From Chloroflexi bacterium ADurb.Bin180 (lineage in GTDB: Bacteria > Chloroflexota > Anaerolineae > UBA2200): 34,951 nt of DNA. Where the stretch lies: assembly GCA_002070215.1 (NCBI GenBank), contig MWCV01000002.1, positions 1 to 34,951 of the forward strand, in the 5' to 3' direction. This document shows, piece after piece, positions 7,876-17,392 of the stretch; positions within the stretch are counted from its first letter, which is position 1, and each line of letters starts with the position of its first letter. The position numbers and the translations under genes are program-made. The notes below the pieces were generated by a model that was not told the origin of the DNA, ran no database searches, and saw only the letters and a program-made list of their open reading frames with translations.

Positions 7876-8859
7876 ATGGCTACACTGCTGCAAGTGAAGG
7901 GGCTCAAAACCCAGTTCTTCACGCAAGATGGTGTGGTCAACGCCGTCAACGCGATTGACTTTGATCTGAACGAAGGTGAGACCCTCGGCATCGTGGGCGA
8001 AAGCGGCTGCGGCAAGAGCGTCAGCGTGCTCTCGCTGATGCGATTGATTCCCACTCCGCCCGGCCGGGTCGTAGGCGGAGAGGCCTGGTTCCAGGGCCGC
8101 GACCTGATCAAGATGGACAATGAAGAGATTCGGTCAGTGCGCGGCAACAAGATCGCCATGATCTTCCAGGATCCGATGACCTCACTCAACCCCGTTCTCA
8201 CCATCAACCAGCAGGTGAGCGAGGCCCTCGAGCTGCACCTGGGAATGGACAAACGGCAGGCGCGCCGACGGACCGTCGAACTGCTTGACCTGGTCCGCAT
8301 CCCCGATGCCGCCAATCGTATTGATGACTATCCTCACCAGTTCTCGGGCGGAATGCGCCAGAGGGTGATGATCGCCATGGGCCTGTCCTGTAACCCGCAG
8401 CTCCTCATTGCTGACGAGCCAACCACCGCGCTCGACGTGACCATTCAGGCCCAGATCACGGATCTCGTGCGGCAGCTCAAGAACGAAATCGGCATGGCCG
8501 TAATCTGGATCACTCACGACCTGGGCATCGTGGCCGGCCTGGCCGACCGAGTTAACGTGATGTACGCGGGATACATCATCGAATCGGCTGACGTCAAGGA
8601 CCTCTATGCTGACCCGCGACACCCCTACACTCTCGGCCTCCTGGGTTCCATCCCCCGCCTTGACGCGGAACGCAAGACCAGGTTGACGCCCATTGAAGGC
8701 CTGCCGCCAGACCTGATCGACATGCCGCCCGGTTGCCCATTCGCTCCGCGCTGCCGCTATGCGCTGGACAAGTGCCTCACTGAGAACCCCGTCCTGGAGA
8801 CAGTTGCCCGGAGGCATACTGTCGCCTGTTGGGTGGACGTCAAGGGAGGGAGTAGATAG
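7876..8859 (+). CDS. oppD: Peptide-type ABC transporter ATPase, OppD/DppD family
   Basis: A 327-residue cytoplasmic ATPase. Walker A is GESGCGKS at residues 41-48, the Q-loop lies in [12 protein letters not shown], the ABC signature FSGGMRQR begins at 156, and Walker [13 protein letters not shown] is at about 176-187 with an H-loop in ITHDLG. The C-terminal oligopeptide/dipeptide extension, with a Cys-containing [15 protein letters not shown] segment, is typical of OppD and OppF and often holds an iron-sulfur cluster in relatives. The start ATG has GAAGGGAGGA upstream. The stop codon is 1 nt before the next ATPase gene. It powers the importer as a heterodimer with OppF. Confidence 0.94.
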   Translation: MATLLQVKGLKTQFFTQDGVVNAVNAIDFDLNEGETLGIVGESGCGKSVSVLSLMRLIPTPPGRVVGGEAWFQGRDLIKMDNEEIRSVRGNKIAMIFQDPMTSLNPVLTINQQVSEALELHLGMDKRQARRRTVELLDLVRIPDAANRIDDYPHQFSGGMRQRVMIAMGLSCNPQLLIADEPTTALDVTIQAQITDLVRQLKNEIGMAVIWITHDLGIVAGLADRVNVMYAGYIIESADVKDLYADPRHPYTLGLLGSIPRLDAERKTRLTPIEGLPPDLIDMPPGCPFAPRCRYALDKCLTENPVLETVARRHTVACWVDVKGGSR

Positions 8860-8860
8860 C

Positions 8861-9847
8861 ATGGCTGAGAAGGAAATCCTGCTGCAGGTCGAGGACCTCA
8901 AGATGTGGTTCCCGATTACCCAGGGAATCATCATCCAGCACCACGTAGGCGACATCAAGGCCGTCGACGGACTGAGCTTTTTCATCCGCCGCGGCGAAAC
9001 GCTCGGCCTCGTGGGCGAAAGCGGCTGCGGCAAGTCGACCACCGGCCGCGCCATTTTGCAGCTCTACCGGCCCACCGGCGGAGACGTGTATTTCCAGGGT
9101 CACAACCTGACCCAGCTAAAGGGCGAGCCCCTGCGCCGCATGCGCCGTCAGATGCAGATGATCTTCCAGGACCCCTACGCCTCGCTGAACCCGCGTATGA
9201 CTGTCGGCGACATCGTCGGCGAGCCCCTCGAGGTCCACAACATTGCCAAGGGGCGCGAGTTGCGCGAACGCGTAATGGACTTGCTCGAAGACGTGGGTCT
9301 CAACCGCTACTTCATCAACCGCTACCCGCACGAGTTCTCTGGCGGCCAGAGACAGAGAATCGGCGTCGCCCGCGCCCTCGCGGTCGGCCCCGAGTTCATC
9401 GTCTGCGACGAACCCATCTCCGCCCTGGACGTTTCGATTCAGGCCCAGATCATCAACTTGCTGGAAGAGATGCAGCAAAAGTACCATCTGACCTATCTCT
9501 TCATCGCTCACGACCTTTCCGTTGTCCGCCACATCAGCGACCGCGTGGCCGTGATGTACCTGGGCAAGATCGTCGAGCTCACCACCAGAGATCAGCTCTA
9601 TTACGACGGGCGCCATCCTTATACCAAGGCCTTGCTGTCCGCGGTTCCGATCCCTGACCCGGCGGTGGAAGAAAAGCGACAGCGTACCATCCTCACCGGT
9701 GATGTGCCCAGCCCGGCAAACCCGCCCAAGGGTTGCCATTTCCATACCCGCTGTCCGGTCAAGATCGCTGGCACCTGCGACGTGATAGAGCCCGAGTTCA
9801 AGGACATTGGGAACGATCACTGGGTGGCCTGCCACAGGGTGTCGTAG
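8861..9847 (+). CDS. oppF: Peptide-type ABC transporter ATPase, OppF/DppF family
   Basis: A 328-residue partner of the preceding ATPase. The ATG at 8861 follows GGGAGGGAG; the open frame further upstream lies inside oppD and is not used. Walker A is GESGCGKS at 52-59, the signature FSGGQRQR starts at 159, Walker B has Asp183-Glu184 ([10 protein letters not shown]), and the H-loop is FIAHDLS. The insertion after Walker A ([17 protein letters not shown] just before it, [13 protein letters not shown] after it) and the C-terminal GCHFHTRCP segment match OppF. It is the last gene of the transporter operon and is followed by a hairpin. Confidence 0.94.
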   Translation: MAEKEILLQVEDLKMWFPITQGIIIQHHVGDIKAVDGLSFFIRRGETLGLVGESGCGKSTTGRAILQLYRPTGGDVYFQGHNLTQLKGEPLRRMRRQMQMIFQDPYASLNPRMTVGDIVGEPLEVHNIAKGRELRERVMDLLEDVGLNRYFINRYPHEFSGGQRQRIGVARALAVGPEFIVCDEPISALDVSIQAQIINLLEEMQQKYHLTYLFIAHDLSVVRHISDRVAVMYLGKIVELTTRDQLYYDGRHPYTKALLSAVPIPDPAVEEKRQRTILTGDVPSPANPPKGCHFHTRCPVKIAGTCDVIEPEFKDIGNDHWVACHRVS

Positions 9848-9898
9848 CGGCTTGATCCGCTCAGTCCCAAAAATGCGGACTTGAGTCCCAACGCTGTG

Positions 9899-9925
9899 AG
9901 AGAGGCCAGTCCGCTGGCCTCTCTT
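9899..9925 (+). terminator. Terminator after the ABC transporter operon
   Basis: An 11-bp perfect stem (9899-9909 with 9914-9924) with a TCCG loop sits 50 nt after oppF. The T-tract is short and interrupted (TTCATTC), so termination may be partial. Confidence 0.65.
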
Positions 9926-10007
9926 CATTCCCGGACCCGCTTACCGGCCGACAGGGGCCCATCCAGATACTGCATTGACAGGCACTACCTTCGACAGGGG
10001 GTGCACG

Positions 10008-12320
10008 ATGTCGAGTCAGGAAGTCTATGTCCACGACGAGCTCGTTCTTGTACCAGCCACCGGCTGGGTTCGCTTTTTGAGGCATGGCCGGGTCCTCCTT
10101 GATCACGCCTCGGCAGCGGTCGCGTTCACCACTCACAACGGCGAGCATAGAACGCTGGCGATGGCTGGACACAGGGTGTCTTACGGTCTAGCCCGCGACA
10201 GTGTCAGCATCAGCTTTGCTGATGCGCAGCTTGAACTCACCTGGCACATTGCCGTCGGCGATGAGGTGCGCCTGCGCCTCGAGGCTACCAACGTCGGCAG
10301 CAACCCGGTCTTGGTGGACCAGATGCACGTGCTCGACCTCTCGACCGCCCACGGCGGCAGCCTCGGTCTGACCAGCGCCCCCAAGAACTGGCGCTTTTAC
10401 CAGAACGGCTGGCAGTCCTGGAGTCCCGCCTATGCCAGAAGTGTGGCCGATGGCGTCTGGGTTGATCCCAACACTGAGGACTATGCTACCAAGCACCTGC
10501 CCCACCCGCTGAGTGAGAACCCCAAGGTCTACAGCAGTGAGTGGTTCACCGTGCTGGCGCCCAACGAACAGCCGGGAACACTGCGTTCCGACCCTTCGGT
10601 TCTGCTCGGCTTTGTCACCACGGCCAATCAGTTGGCCGAGATTCGCCTTGAGCTGACCACCAATCGCCGCTTTCACGCCCTGAGAGCCATCGCCTATGCC
10701 GATGGTTACCCGCTGGCTCCGGGCGAAAGGCTGACCTCAGAGACGCTGCTGCTGGCCACGCGCACCGATCCGCTCGCGCTGCTCGAACGATATGCGACGC
10801 GGCTGGGCGAAACAATGCACGCCCGCTCGTCAGCGGCAGACTGGAGCGGCTGGTGTACCTGGTATCACTACTACGGCGAAGACACCTCCGACGAGGTGCA
10901 GAAGAATCTCAGCGTAATGAACAACGAGCACCTCCCGCTGGATCTCGTGCTCATCGATGATGGGTACGAGACCGCCATCGGCGACTGGCGCGACGTCGAC
11001 GCCGCCAAGTACCCTCTGGGCATGAAGAACATGGCTGACCGCATCCGCGCGAGCGAGCGTCACCCGGGCATTTGGACAGCTCCATTCTGCGCCAGCTCCG
11101 AATCCAGGCTGTTTGCGGAGCATCCGGACTGGGTGCTCCGCAACGAGGCTGCCGAACCAGTGGTGGCCTTTCAGCATTGGGGCAAGGATATCTACGGGTT
11201 GGACCTGTCCATCCCGGCTGTCTGCGACTGGCTTGGTGCACTTTTTCGCACCCTCAGCAACGAGTGGGGCTACAGCTTTTTCAAGGTCGATTTTCTGTAT
11301 TCAGCCGCCCTGGCTCAGGGCAGGCGCCAGGATCCTCACCTCACCCGCGCGGCCGCAGTACGGAAAGGCCTCGAGATCATCCGCGAAGCGGTCGGAGACA
11401 AGTTCGTGCTCGGCTGTGGAGCGCCTCTCGGTCCGGCAGTAGGTCTCGTGGATGGCATGCGTATCGGCGCCGACGTCCATGTTGAGTGGCAGCCATTCTG
11501 GCCGGACCTATCGGCGCCCTCTGTGTCGAATGCCATGCTCAACTCTGTCACCCGTTCCTTCATGCACCGCCGCCTGTGGCTGAACGACCCGGACTGCCTG
11601 CTGCTTCGACCACGCGGTCCCAATGCCAACCTCTCTCCCACTGAGACGCGCTTTCTGGCAACAGTGGCCAGCATCTCCGGCAGCCTGGTCATCGACAGCG
11701 ACGACCTTGCCGAGCTGACGCCCGAACGCCTGGACTACCTCCGGTGCGTACTTCCTCCCTATGAGAAAAGCGCCGTCGCCGCTGACCTCTTTCGAAACGA
11801 GCGCCCGCGGACCCTCGTCTTGCCCATAGAAACCAATTGGGACACGTGGACTATCGTTGCCTTGCTCAACTGGGATAACGATCCGCGGGTCACAGAGCTG
11901 GAACTGGCCCAGGTCGGCCTGGCGCCGGGAACCTACCACGTCTACAACTACTGGCATCAGCAGTACCTGGGCGCGGTGCGGGACCGCGTCACCATCGAAA
12001 AGCACCTGGCCCACGAAGCGGTCTTGCTGTTGCTCAAGCGCGTCTCTGACCGGCCACAGTTGCTCACCTCCACGTTCCACATCTTGCAGGGGGCGGTCGA
12101 GGTCAAGGCCGTGAGGGTCGAGAACAAACACATGTCGGTCGAGCTGCAAAAGCGGGGGCAGCAATCGGGGCGCCTGCTGTTTGCCCTGCCAGAAGGGCAG
12201 GAGATCGCCAGACTGCTGGTGAACGGCCGTCAGCGCAGGCCAGCGCCCGTGGCGCCGGGCGTGTGGCAAACGAACATCGACCTCACCGACAAGGCAGGCG
12301 CCGAGCTGTTATTCAGCTAA
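10008..12320 (+). CDS. Alpha-galactosidase, glycoside hydrolase family 36
   Basis: A 770-residue enzyme that releases terminal alpha-galactose from melibiose/raffinose-type sugars or glycolipids. The ATG at 10008 follows AGGGGGTG; a TTG at 9975 has no such site. The N-terminal beta-sandwich (about 1-270) contains the NGWQSWSP motif found in GH36. The catalytic barrel starts near GWCTWYHYY. Asp428 in FFKVDFLY matches the nucleophile position, and Asp489 in GMRIGADV matches the acid/base. A C-terminal beta domain follows. No signal peptide is present, so the enzyme is probably cytoplasmic. No sugar transporter is adjacent. Relatives in this family act on alpha-N-acetylgalactosamine, so the exact sugar is not certain. 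Confidence 0.9.
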   Translation: MSSQEVYVHDELVLVPATGWVRFLRHGRVLLDHASAAVAFTTHNGEHRTLAMAGHRVSYGLARDSVSISFADAQLELTWHIAVGDEVRLRLEATNVGSNPVLVDQMHVLDLSTAHGGSLGLTSAPKNWRFYQNGWQSWSPAYARSVADGVWVDPNTEDYATKHLPHPLSENPKVYSSEWFTVLAPNEQPGTLRSDPSVLLGFVTTANQLAEIRLELTTNRRFHALRAIAYADGYPLAPGERLTSETLLLATRTDPLALLERYATRLGETMHARSSAADWSGWCTWYHYYGEDTSDEVQKNLSVMNNEHLPLDLVLIDDGYETAIGDWRDVDAAKYPLGMKNMADRIRASERHPGIWTAPFCASSESRLFAEHPDWVLRNEAAEPVVAFQHWGKDIYGLDLSIPAVCDWLGALFRTLSNEWGYSFFKVDFLYSAALAQGRRQDPHLTRAAAVRKGLEIIREAVGDKFVLGCGAPLGPAVGLVDGMRIGADVHVEWQPFWPDLSAPSVSNAMLNSVTRSFMHRRLWLNDPDCLLLRPRGPNANLSPTETRFLATVASISGSLVIDSDDLAELTPERLDYLRCVLPPYEKSAVAADLFRNERPRTLVLPIETNWDTWTIVALLNWDNDPRVTELELAQVGLAPGTYHVYNYWHQQYLGAVRDRVTIEKHLAHEAVLLLLKRVSDRPQLLTSTFHILQGAVEVKAVRVENKHMSVELQKRGQQSGRLLFALPEGQEIARLLVNGRQRRPAPVAPGVWQTNIDLTDKAGAELLFS

Positions 12321-13171
12321 CCCTCGCCAGTACCTGACCCGACGCGGACAGTCGGCTCACTTGCCCAAGGGCCGCGCAGCCGCTCAGGCACCAGCCTCGC
12401 AATGGTTCCCATCACTTGATCGGCTACCTGGCGATCCGTCTCCGTGTGTGCAGCGCTGTCCTCCACCGCAGGCACAAAGGGCGGCCCAAAGCGGGCCGTG
12501 AGTCGGCCATTCTCCTCAAAGACACCCACCGGAACAAAGCCAAGGCCGCGCCTGGTCAGGTGGGCGATGAACCGCCCCACCCCCGCCGGCGGGAGGACCA
12601 GCCTGCCATCGGGACTATCGCCGCCTTCGGGTGCCAGCCCGAGGATCACCGGTGACTCCTCCGTGGCACTTGCTGCCACGGTCAGTGTCCGTCGAATCGC
12701 CTGCACCGCCTCGGCTGCCCACTCCGGATGGGGGGGCATAGGTGGCATCGAGATAAAGCCATACATCCTCGCCAGCCGGCGGAATACAATCAGGCTCAGC
12801 GGAGTAACAACGTGCTGGCGCAGCCGATCAGGATAGGTCCAGCGGTTAGCGACGATCCACGTCACCTCCGTCGGCGACCCCCTGGACCGCGAAATCGCTT
12901 CGCCAATAGTGGCCATCCCCCACCACATGTTGTAGCCCGGCCGATAGTAGTGATTGGTCACTACTACGAACGAGCCCCGGGGAGGGATGAAGTGGGTGTC
13001 TTCGACCGCCGGCTCGGGCCGTACAAAGGAGCGCAGGTGCCGCGAGTCGGCGGCAAAGCTGCGCTGCCTGCCAAGAAGGAGAGAAGAGAGGAAAGCCGCG
13101 ACCCATCGCGGCTCCATACGGAACTGGGCCACAGGGCCAGGCTGCTCACCAACCCAACGCCGACAGGCCAT
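12317..13171 (-). CDS. Divergent PlsC-like acyltransferase family protein
   Basis: A 284-residue protein resembling the 1-acylglycerol-3-phosphate acyltransferase fold. Residues about 66-80 (GSFVVVTNHYYRPG) occupy the place of the NHxxxxD block, and LAPEGGDSPDGRL near 175 occupies the place of the PEGTRS block. His74 is present but the Asp expected five residues later is Gly79, so normal acyltransfer chemistry is doubtful. It is the last gene of a minus-strand unit with the radical SAM enzyme (63 nt gap). Its stop overlaps that of the alpha-galactosidase by 4 nt. The start ATG at 13171 has a GGCAGGATGGCGG stretch upstream, which is only a fair ribosome site; an in-frame ATG at residue 19 is an alternative. 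Confidence 0.65.
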   Translation of the reverse strand: MACRRWVGEQPGPVAQFRMEPRWVAAFLSSLLLGRQRSFAADSRHLRSFVRPEPAVEDTHFIPPRGSFVVVTNHYYRPGYNMWWGMATIGEAISRSRGSPTEVTWIVANRWTYPDRLRQHVVTPLSLIVFRRLARMYGFISMPPMPPHPEWAAEAVQAIRRTLTVAASATEESPVILGLAPEGGDSPDGRLVLPPAGVGRFIAHLTRRGLGFVPVGVFEENGRLTARFGPPFVPAVEDSAAHTETDRQVADQVMGTIARLVPERLRGPWASEPTVRVGSGTGEG

Positions 13172-13234
13172 CAGGCCGCCATCCTGCCGCTCACCCGACC
13201 GGCCAGGCTCGACACAGGCCTTTCATCGCGGGGC

Positions 13235-14260
13235 CTAGGGGCGGGCCAGACCCACGCCGTCGATAGCGGCGCCACAGTAGGGACAGCAAGAATCGCGGCC
13301 TACCAGATTCTCTACGATGGAGAACCCAAAGCGGTGAATCAACCGGCGATGACAGCTATAGCAGTAGGTATTCTCGCCATTGCTGCCCGGCACGTTGCCC
13401 TCATACACATAGCGTAGACCCGCCTCCAGCCCTATCTCCTTCGCCCGGTCAAGGGTCTCTGGAGGAGTCGCCTGGGCGTCCATCATTTCGTACTCGGGGT
13501 GGAAGCGGCTGATATGCCACGGTGTCTCGACGCCCACCTCCTTGGCCAGGAATTCGGTCAGCCCGCGCAACTCCCCTTCCGAGTCATTCTGGCCAGGAAC
13601 CACCAGTGTCGTCACCTCTAGCCAGATGCCGCGCCTTTTCATCGCCTTGAGGGTATCCAGGACCGGTTGTAGCCTGGCGCCGCAGGTTTTGACGTAGAAC
13701 TCGTCACGAAACGACTTGAGGTCAACGTTGGCGGCGTGTAGATAGGGGCCAAAGGCGTCGAGCATCTCTTCAGTCATGTAGCCATTGGTCACATAGATGC
13801 TCTTGATGCCGGAGCGGCTGGCGATCACCGCCGTGTCGTAGGCATACTCAAAAAAGATGGTTGGTTCGGTGTAGGTGTAGGCGATGGAGCGGCAGCCATA
13901 GTGACGGGCCGCCGCGGCGAGATGTTCTGGTGTAGCCTCGTGCCCATCCACCATCCCCTCGGCACGAGCAGCTTGAGAGATCTGCCAGTTCTGACAGAAA
14001 GAGCAGCGGAAATTGCAGCCCACGGTGGCGAACGAAAAGGCGCTCGACCCCGGATAAAAGTGAAACAGGGGCTTCTTCTCGACCGGATCGATGGCCTGGG
14101 AGATGGACAGCCCATAGACCAGGCTGTAGAGCGTGCCCTTGCGGTTCTCACGCACCTGACAGATACCTCTCTTGCCGTCAGCAATCGTACAACGGTGTGC
14201 GCAGAGATGGCATTTGACCTTGTTGTCGGCAAGCTTGGTGTAGAGTCGTGCTTCAATCAT
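13235..14260 (-). CDS. amrS: AmmeMemoRadiSam-system radical SAM enzyme
   Basis: A 341-residue radical SAM protein. The iron-sulfur motif CNFRCSFC has Cys82, Cys86 and Cys89, which bind the [4Fe-4S] cluster that cleaves S-adenosylmethionine. An N-terminal Cys-rich stretch (Cys17, 20, 24, 34) and the phrase PGSSAFSFATVGCNF are typical of the AmmeMemoRadiSam radical SAM family (related to pyruvate formate-lyase activating enzymes). A C-terminal YCYSC...CCPYCG pair could hold a second metal. The usual partners, Memo and AMMECR1, are not in this window. The ATG at 14260 lies inside the end of the carbonic anhydrase gene (8 nt overlap) with GGAGGTGGGCG before it, so the two are translationally coupled. 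The chemical substrate of the family is poorly defined. Confidence 0.88.
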   Translation of the reverse strand: MIEARLYTKLADNKVKCHLCAHRCTIADGKRGICQVRENRKGTLYSLVYGLSISQAIDPVEKKPLFHFYPGSSAFSFATVGCNFRCSFCQNWQISQAARAEGMVDGHEATPEHLAAAARHYGCRSIAYTYTEPTIFFEYAYDTAVIASRSGIKSIYVTNGYMTEEMLDAFGPYLHAANVDLKSFRDEFYVKTCGARLQPVLDTLKAMKRRGIWLEVTTLVVPGQNDSEGELRGLTEFLAKEVGVETPWHISRFHPEYEMMDAQATPPETLDRAKEIGLEAGLRYVYEGNVPGSNGENTYCYSCHRRLIHRFGFSIVENLVGRDSCCPYCGAAIDGVGLARP

Positions 14261-14786
14261 CGCCCACCTCCACCAGGCCCTGCGGGTAACGCCGGGCCAG
14301 GTCCTGGTACGTCCGCTTAAAGGCCAGCCACTCGGCCTTGTACTCTTCTTCCACCGACTTGTCGAGCAGCTTGGCCGGAACGCCGACGGCGATCTGCCCC
14401 GGCGGGACCTGCTGGCGCTGCCGAACCACTGCTCCCTCACCAACCACCGACCACTCGCCCACTTCCGCCCAGTCGCTGACCACCGATCCCATGCCGATCA
14501 CGGCATAGTCGTGAATGGTACAGTTGTGGAGTACACTGCCATGACCCACGGTGACGTGGTTGCCGATGTGGGTAGCCTGGTCGGGCCGAGCGTGGATCAC
14601 GCAGTTCTCCTCGATGCTGGTACCGTTGCCGATAATAATCGACCCATAGTCACCGCGCAGCCTGGCCCCTGGTCCGATCCAGCACCCATCGCCAACGGTG
14701 ACAGCACCGATGACGTCTGCTGAGGGGTGCACGTAAGTACCCTTGCCCAGGATTGGTTTGCGCCCTTCAAACTCGTAGATGGCCAT
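14253..14786 (-). CDS. Gamma-class carbonic anhydrase-like hexapeptide-repeat protein
   Basis: A 177-residue left-handed beta-helix protein. Hexapeptide repeats run from about residue 20 to 145 (VIGAVT, VGDGCW, IIGNGT, THIGNH, VIGMGS). Zinc-binding histidines are at positions expected for gamma-carbonic anhydrases: His65 in CVIHARP, and His82 and His87 in GHGSVLH. The enzyme would interconvert CO2 and bicarbonate. Many relatives in this subgroup (YrdA/PaaY type) have low or no such activity, so the catalytic role is likely but not certain. The ATG at 14786 has GAAGGAG about 7 nt upstream; the open frame further up starts inside the promoter and is rejected. First gene of a three-gene minus-strand unit. 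Confidence 0.87.
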   Translation of the reverse strand: MAIYEFEGRKPILGKGTYVHPSADVIGAVTVGDGCWIGPGARLRGDYGSIIIGNGTSIEENCVIHARPDQATHIGNHVTVGHGSVLHNCTIHDYAVIGMGSVVSDWAEVGEWSVVGEGAVVRQRQQVPPGQIAVGVPAKLLDKSVEEEYKAEWLAFKRTYQDLARRYPQGLVEVGDD

Positions 14787-14816
14787 GGTCTCGCTCCTTC
14801 CGTTTCGACTGGCTCG

Positions 14817-14845
14817 ATTGTAGCTCAGCCTCGGTGCAGAGACAA
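14817..14845 (-). promoter_or_regulatory. Promoter for the carbonic anhydrase / radical SAM unit
   Basis: On the minus strand, TTGTCT (plus 14840-14845), a 17-nt spacer, then TACAAT (plus 14817-14822). The -10 ends 30 nt before the ATG at 14786. Confidence 0.65.
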
Positions 14846-14896
14846 CCGCCAACGCGGCCGTGAAACCGGTGAATCCTATGCAAAGCCGGCGAGTTG

Positions 14897-14905
14897 TGGT
14901 ATGAT
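14897..14905 (+). promoter_or_regulatory. Extended -10 promoter candidate for lon
   Basis: TGGTATGAT combines the TGn extension with a near-consensus TATGAT (14900-14905), 33 nt before the lon start. No good -35 is visible, which is common for extended -10 promoters. No CIRCE or other heat-shock operator was recognised. Confidence 0.45.
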
Positions 14906-14938
14906 GAAACCAAGCTTTGTGGAGGTTCTTGCGTCAGA

Positions 14939-17392
14939 ATGATGGAAGATTTCGACCCCGGCATCTTCGTCGGGGAAACGGTGCTCGACCAGAGCACCGA
15001 AGCAATTGAGCTCCCCCTTCTGCCAGTCCGGGACACGATTCTGTTCCCGCGAGTGGCCGCACCCCTGTTCGTCAGCCGCGACAAGGCGATCAAGGCTGTT
15101 GAAGCGGCGATGGCCGCCAACCAGCGCATCGCCGTGTTTGCGCAGAAACCAACCACCTCTCAGGAGCCGGGCATAGAGGACCTGTTCGAACTGGGGACGG
15201 AGGCCGCCGTTGGGCGGATCTGGCGCATGCCGGATCAGACAACCTCCGTGTTTGTCCAGGGCCGCCGGCGTTTGCGCCTGCTCAGGATCACCCGGACCGA
15301 ACCTTACCTCGTGGCACACGTGCTTCCCGTGCTGGACGCGGTGGAGAACACTCTCTCCACTGAAGCACTGATGCGGGCAGTGCTGACACTGTTCGAGAAG
15401 GTCGTTCGCCTCAGCCGCAACATCCCTGACGACGCCTTTGTCACCGCAATGAACGTCAACAGTCCGAGCTGGCTGGCCGACCTGGTAGCCTCCAACCTGA
15501 ATCTGGACTTGAAGCAGAAGCAGGAAGTACTGGAGATCATCGACCCGATCGCCCGCCTTGAGAAGATCAGCGTGCTCCTGGCCAAGGAGCTCGACGTGCT
15601 CGAGCTGGAGAGCCGCATTCACTCGCAGGTACAGCAGGAAGTAGACAAAGGCCAGCGCGAGTACTTTCTGCGCGAACAGATGCGGGTCATTCAGTCCGAG
15701 CTCGGCGAAGGCGACCCCACGACTCGCGAGGTAGCCGAACTGCGACAAAAGATCATCGCCGCACAGCTACCTGACGAGGTACGCGAGCGAGCGGAAAAGG
15801 AACTGAGCCGGCTGGCCAGCATGCCTCCGGCCGCTCCCGAGATCAGCGTCATTCGCACCTACATTGAATGGTTCCTGGACCTGCCCTGGGCCAAGAGCAC
15901 TCAGGACAATCTGGATATCGCGCACGCGGCCGATGTTCTGGCCCAGAACCATTACGGACTGAACAAAGCCAAAGAGCGCATCCTGGAGTACATTGCCGTT
16001 CACAAACTGGCACCAGACAAGGTGCGCAGCACCATTCTCTGCTTCGCCGGCCCCCCGGGGACAGGCAAGACGTCACTCGGCAAGTCGATTGCTACGGCAC
16101 TCGGCCGCAACTTTGTCCGCGTCAGTCTGGGTGGCATTCGCGATGAGGCCGAGATCCGTGGCCATCGCCGCACTTATGTGGGCGCCCTTCCCGGCCGCAT
16201 CCTCCAGACGATGAAGCGCGCCGCAAGTGTGAATCCGATCTTTATGCTCGATGAGATCGACAAGATCGGCATGGACTTTCGCGGTGACCCGTCGTCGGCG
16301 CTGCTGGAGGTGCTCGACCCGGAGCAGAACAACGCCTTCTCGGACCACTATCTCGAGGTGCCCTACGACCTCTCCAAGGTGATGTTCATCACCACTGCCA
16401 ATGTGCTCGACCCGATACCCCCCGCCCTGCGCGACAGGCTCGAGGTTATCGAGTTCCCCGGTTACATTGAGGAAGAAAAGATCGAGATCGCGCGGCAGTT
16501 CCTCATACCGCGGCAGCTCGAGCAGCACGGCCTGACCAGGCTGAGTTTCCCCACCGACACGCTGCGCCATATCATCCGCGAGCACACCTTCGAGGCTGGC
16601 GTACGCAACCTCGAACGAAGCATTGCCACCATCTGCCGCAAGGCAGCGCGCCGTGTGGCAGAAGGCAAGCCAGCACCGCGCTACGTCCGCACACAGAGCC
16701 TCATCAAGCACCTGGGTCCGCCCGACTTTCAGTACGGCAAGATGGAGAAGAAGGACGAAGTCGGCGTGGCAATGGGACTGTCGTGGACCGAGTGTGGGGG
16801 CGACACCCTGCCCATTGAAGCTACGGTGATGGCCGGCAAGGGCAGCCTGTTGCTGACCGGGCAACTCGGTGACGTGATGCAAGAGTCCGCCCAGGCTGCG
16901 CTGAGCTATGCGCGTTCACACAGCAAAGAGCTGGGCATCAACGATGTCAACTATGAGAAGATCGACATCCACGTGCATGTACCAGAAGGCGCAATTCCCA
17001 AGGACGGCCCGTCGGCCGGTATCACCATCGCCACGGCCATGATCTCGGTCCTCAACCATACCCCCGTGCAGCGGCAGGTGGCGATGACCGGCGAGATCAC
17101 GCTGCGCGGCCATGTGCTTCCCATCGGCGGCCTGAGAGAAAAAGTGCTGGCGGCTTACCGCGCCGGATTCCGTACGGTGATTGTGCCCAAAGACAACCAG
17201 AAGGACCTGGTCGACATCCCCCACAAGGTGCTGCGGTGCATCAAGTTCGTCTACGTTGAGGCGATGGATGAAGTGCTCAAGGCTGCTTTTGTTCCCACGC
17301 AGCGAGAGCGACCGGCGGCCGACCCTGCACCCCACAGAAAGCGGAGCGTGCGCAAGAATGAGCAAGCACCTGTGGCGATCCACACTGTCTAG
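14939..17392 (+). CDS. lon: ATP-dependent protease Lon (LonA type)
   Basis: An 817-residue cytoplasmic AAA+ serine protease that removes misfolded and regulatory proteins. Layout: N-terminal substrate-binding domain with [19 protein letters not shown] near residue 25, a coiled-coil linker around 190-270 ([20 protein letters not shown]), an AAA module with Walker A GPPGTGKT (Lys377) and Walker [10 protein letters not shown], then the protease domain. The catalytic pair is Ser692 in KDGPSAG and Lys735 in LREKVLAA. Their 43-residue spacing equals that of the E. coli enzyme. GTGGAGG lies 12 nt upstream of the ATG at 14939; a second ATG follows directly at 14942. The last 35 nt overlap the next gene. 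Confidence 0.97.
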   Translation: MMEDFDPGIFVGETVLDQSTEAIELPLLPVRDTILFPRVAAPLFVSRDKAIKAVEAAMAANQRIAVFAQKPTTSQEPGIEDLFELGTEAAVGRIWRMPDQTTSVFVQGRRRLRLLRITRTEPYLVAHVLPVLDAVENTLSTEALMRAVLTLFEKVVRLSRNIPDDAFVTAMNVNSPSWLADLVASNLNLDLKQKQEVLEIIDPIARLEKISVLLAKELDVLELESRIHSQVQQEVDKGQREYFLREQMRVIQSELGEGDPTTREVAELRQKIIAAQLPDEVRERAEKELSRLASMPPAAPEISVIRTYIEWFLDLPWAKSTQDNLDIAHAADVLAQNHYGLNKAKERILEYIAVHKLAPDKVRSTILCFAGPPGTGKTSLGKSIATALGRNFVRVSLGGIRDEAEIRGHRRTYVGALPGRILQTMKRAASVNPIFMLDEIDKIGMDFRGDPSSALLEVLDPEQNNAFSDHYLEVPYDLSKVMFITTANVLDPIPPALRDRLEVIEFPGYIEEEKIEIARQFLIPRQLEQHGLTRLSFPTDTLRHIIREHTFEAGVRNLERSIATICRKAARRVAEGKPAPRYVRTQSLIKHLGPPDFQYGKMEKKDEVGVAMGLSWTECGGDTLPIEATVMAGKGSLLLTGQLGDVMQESAQAALSYARSHSKELGINDVNYEKIDIHVHVPEGAIPKDGPSAGITIATAMISVLNHTPVQRQVAMTGEITLRGHVLPIGGLREKVLAAYRAGFRTVIVPKDNQKDLVDIPHKVLRCIKFVYVEAMDEVLKAAFVPTQRERPAADPAPHRKRSVRKNEQAPVAIHTV

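Noticed and set aside
9975-9980. TTGACA as a -35 element for the alpha-galactosidase
   Set aside because: No -10-like sequence follows at 16-18 nt, and the start codon is only 27 nt away.
14261-14443. N-terminal extension of the radical SAM gene
   Set aside because: It is rich in Arg/Ser/Trp, lies inside the carbonic anhydrase gene, and the ATG at 14260 has a much better ribosome site.
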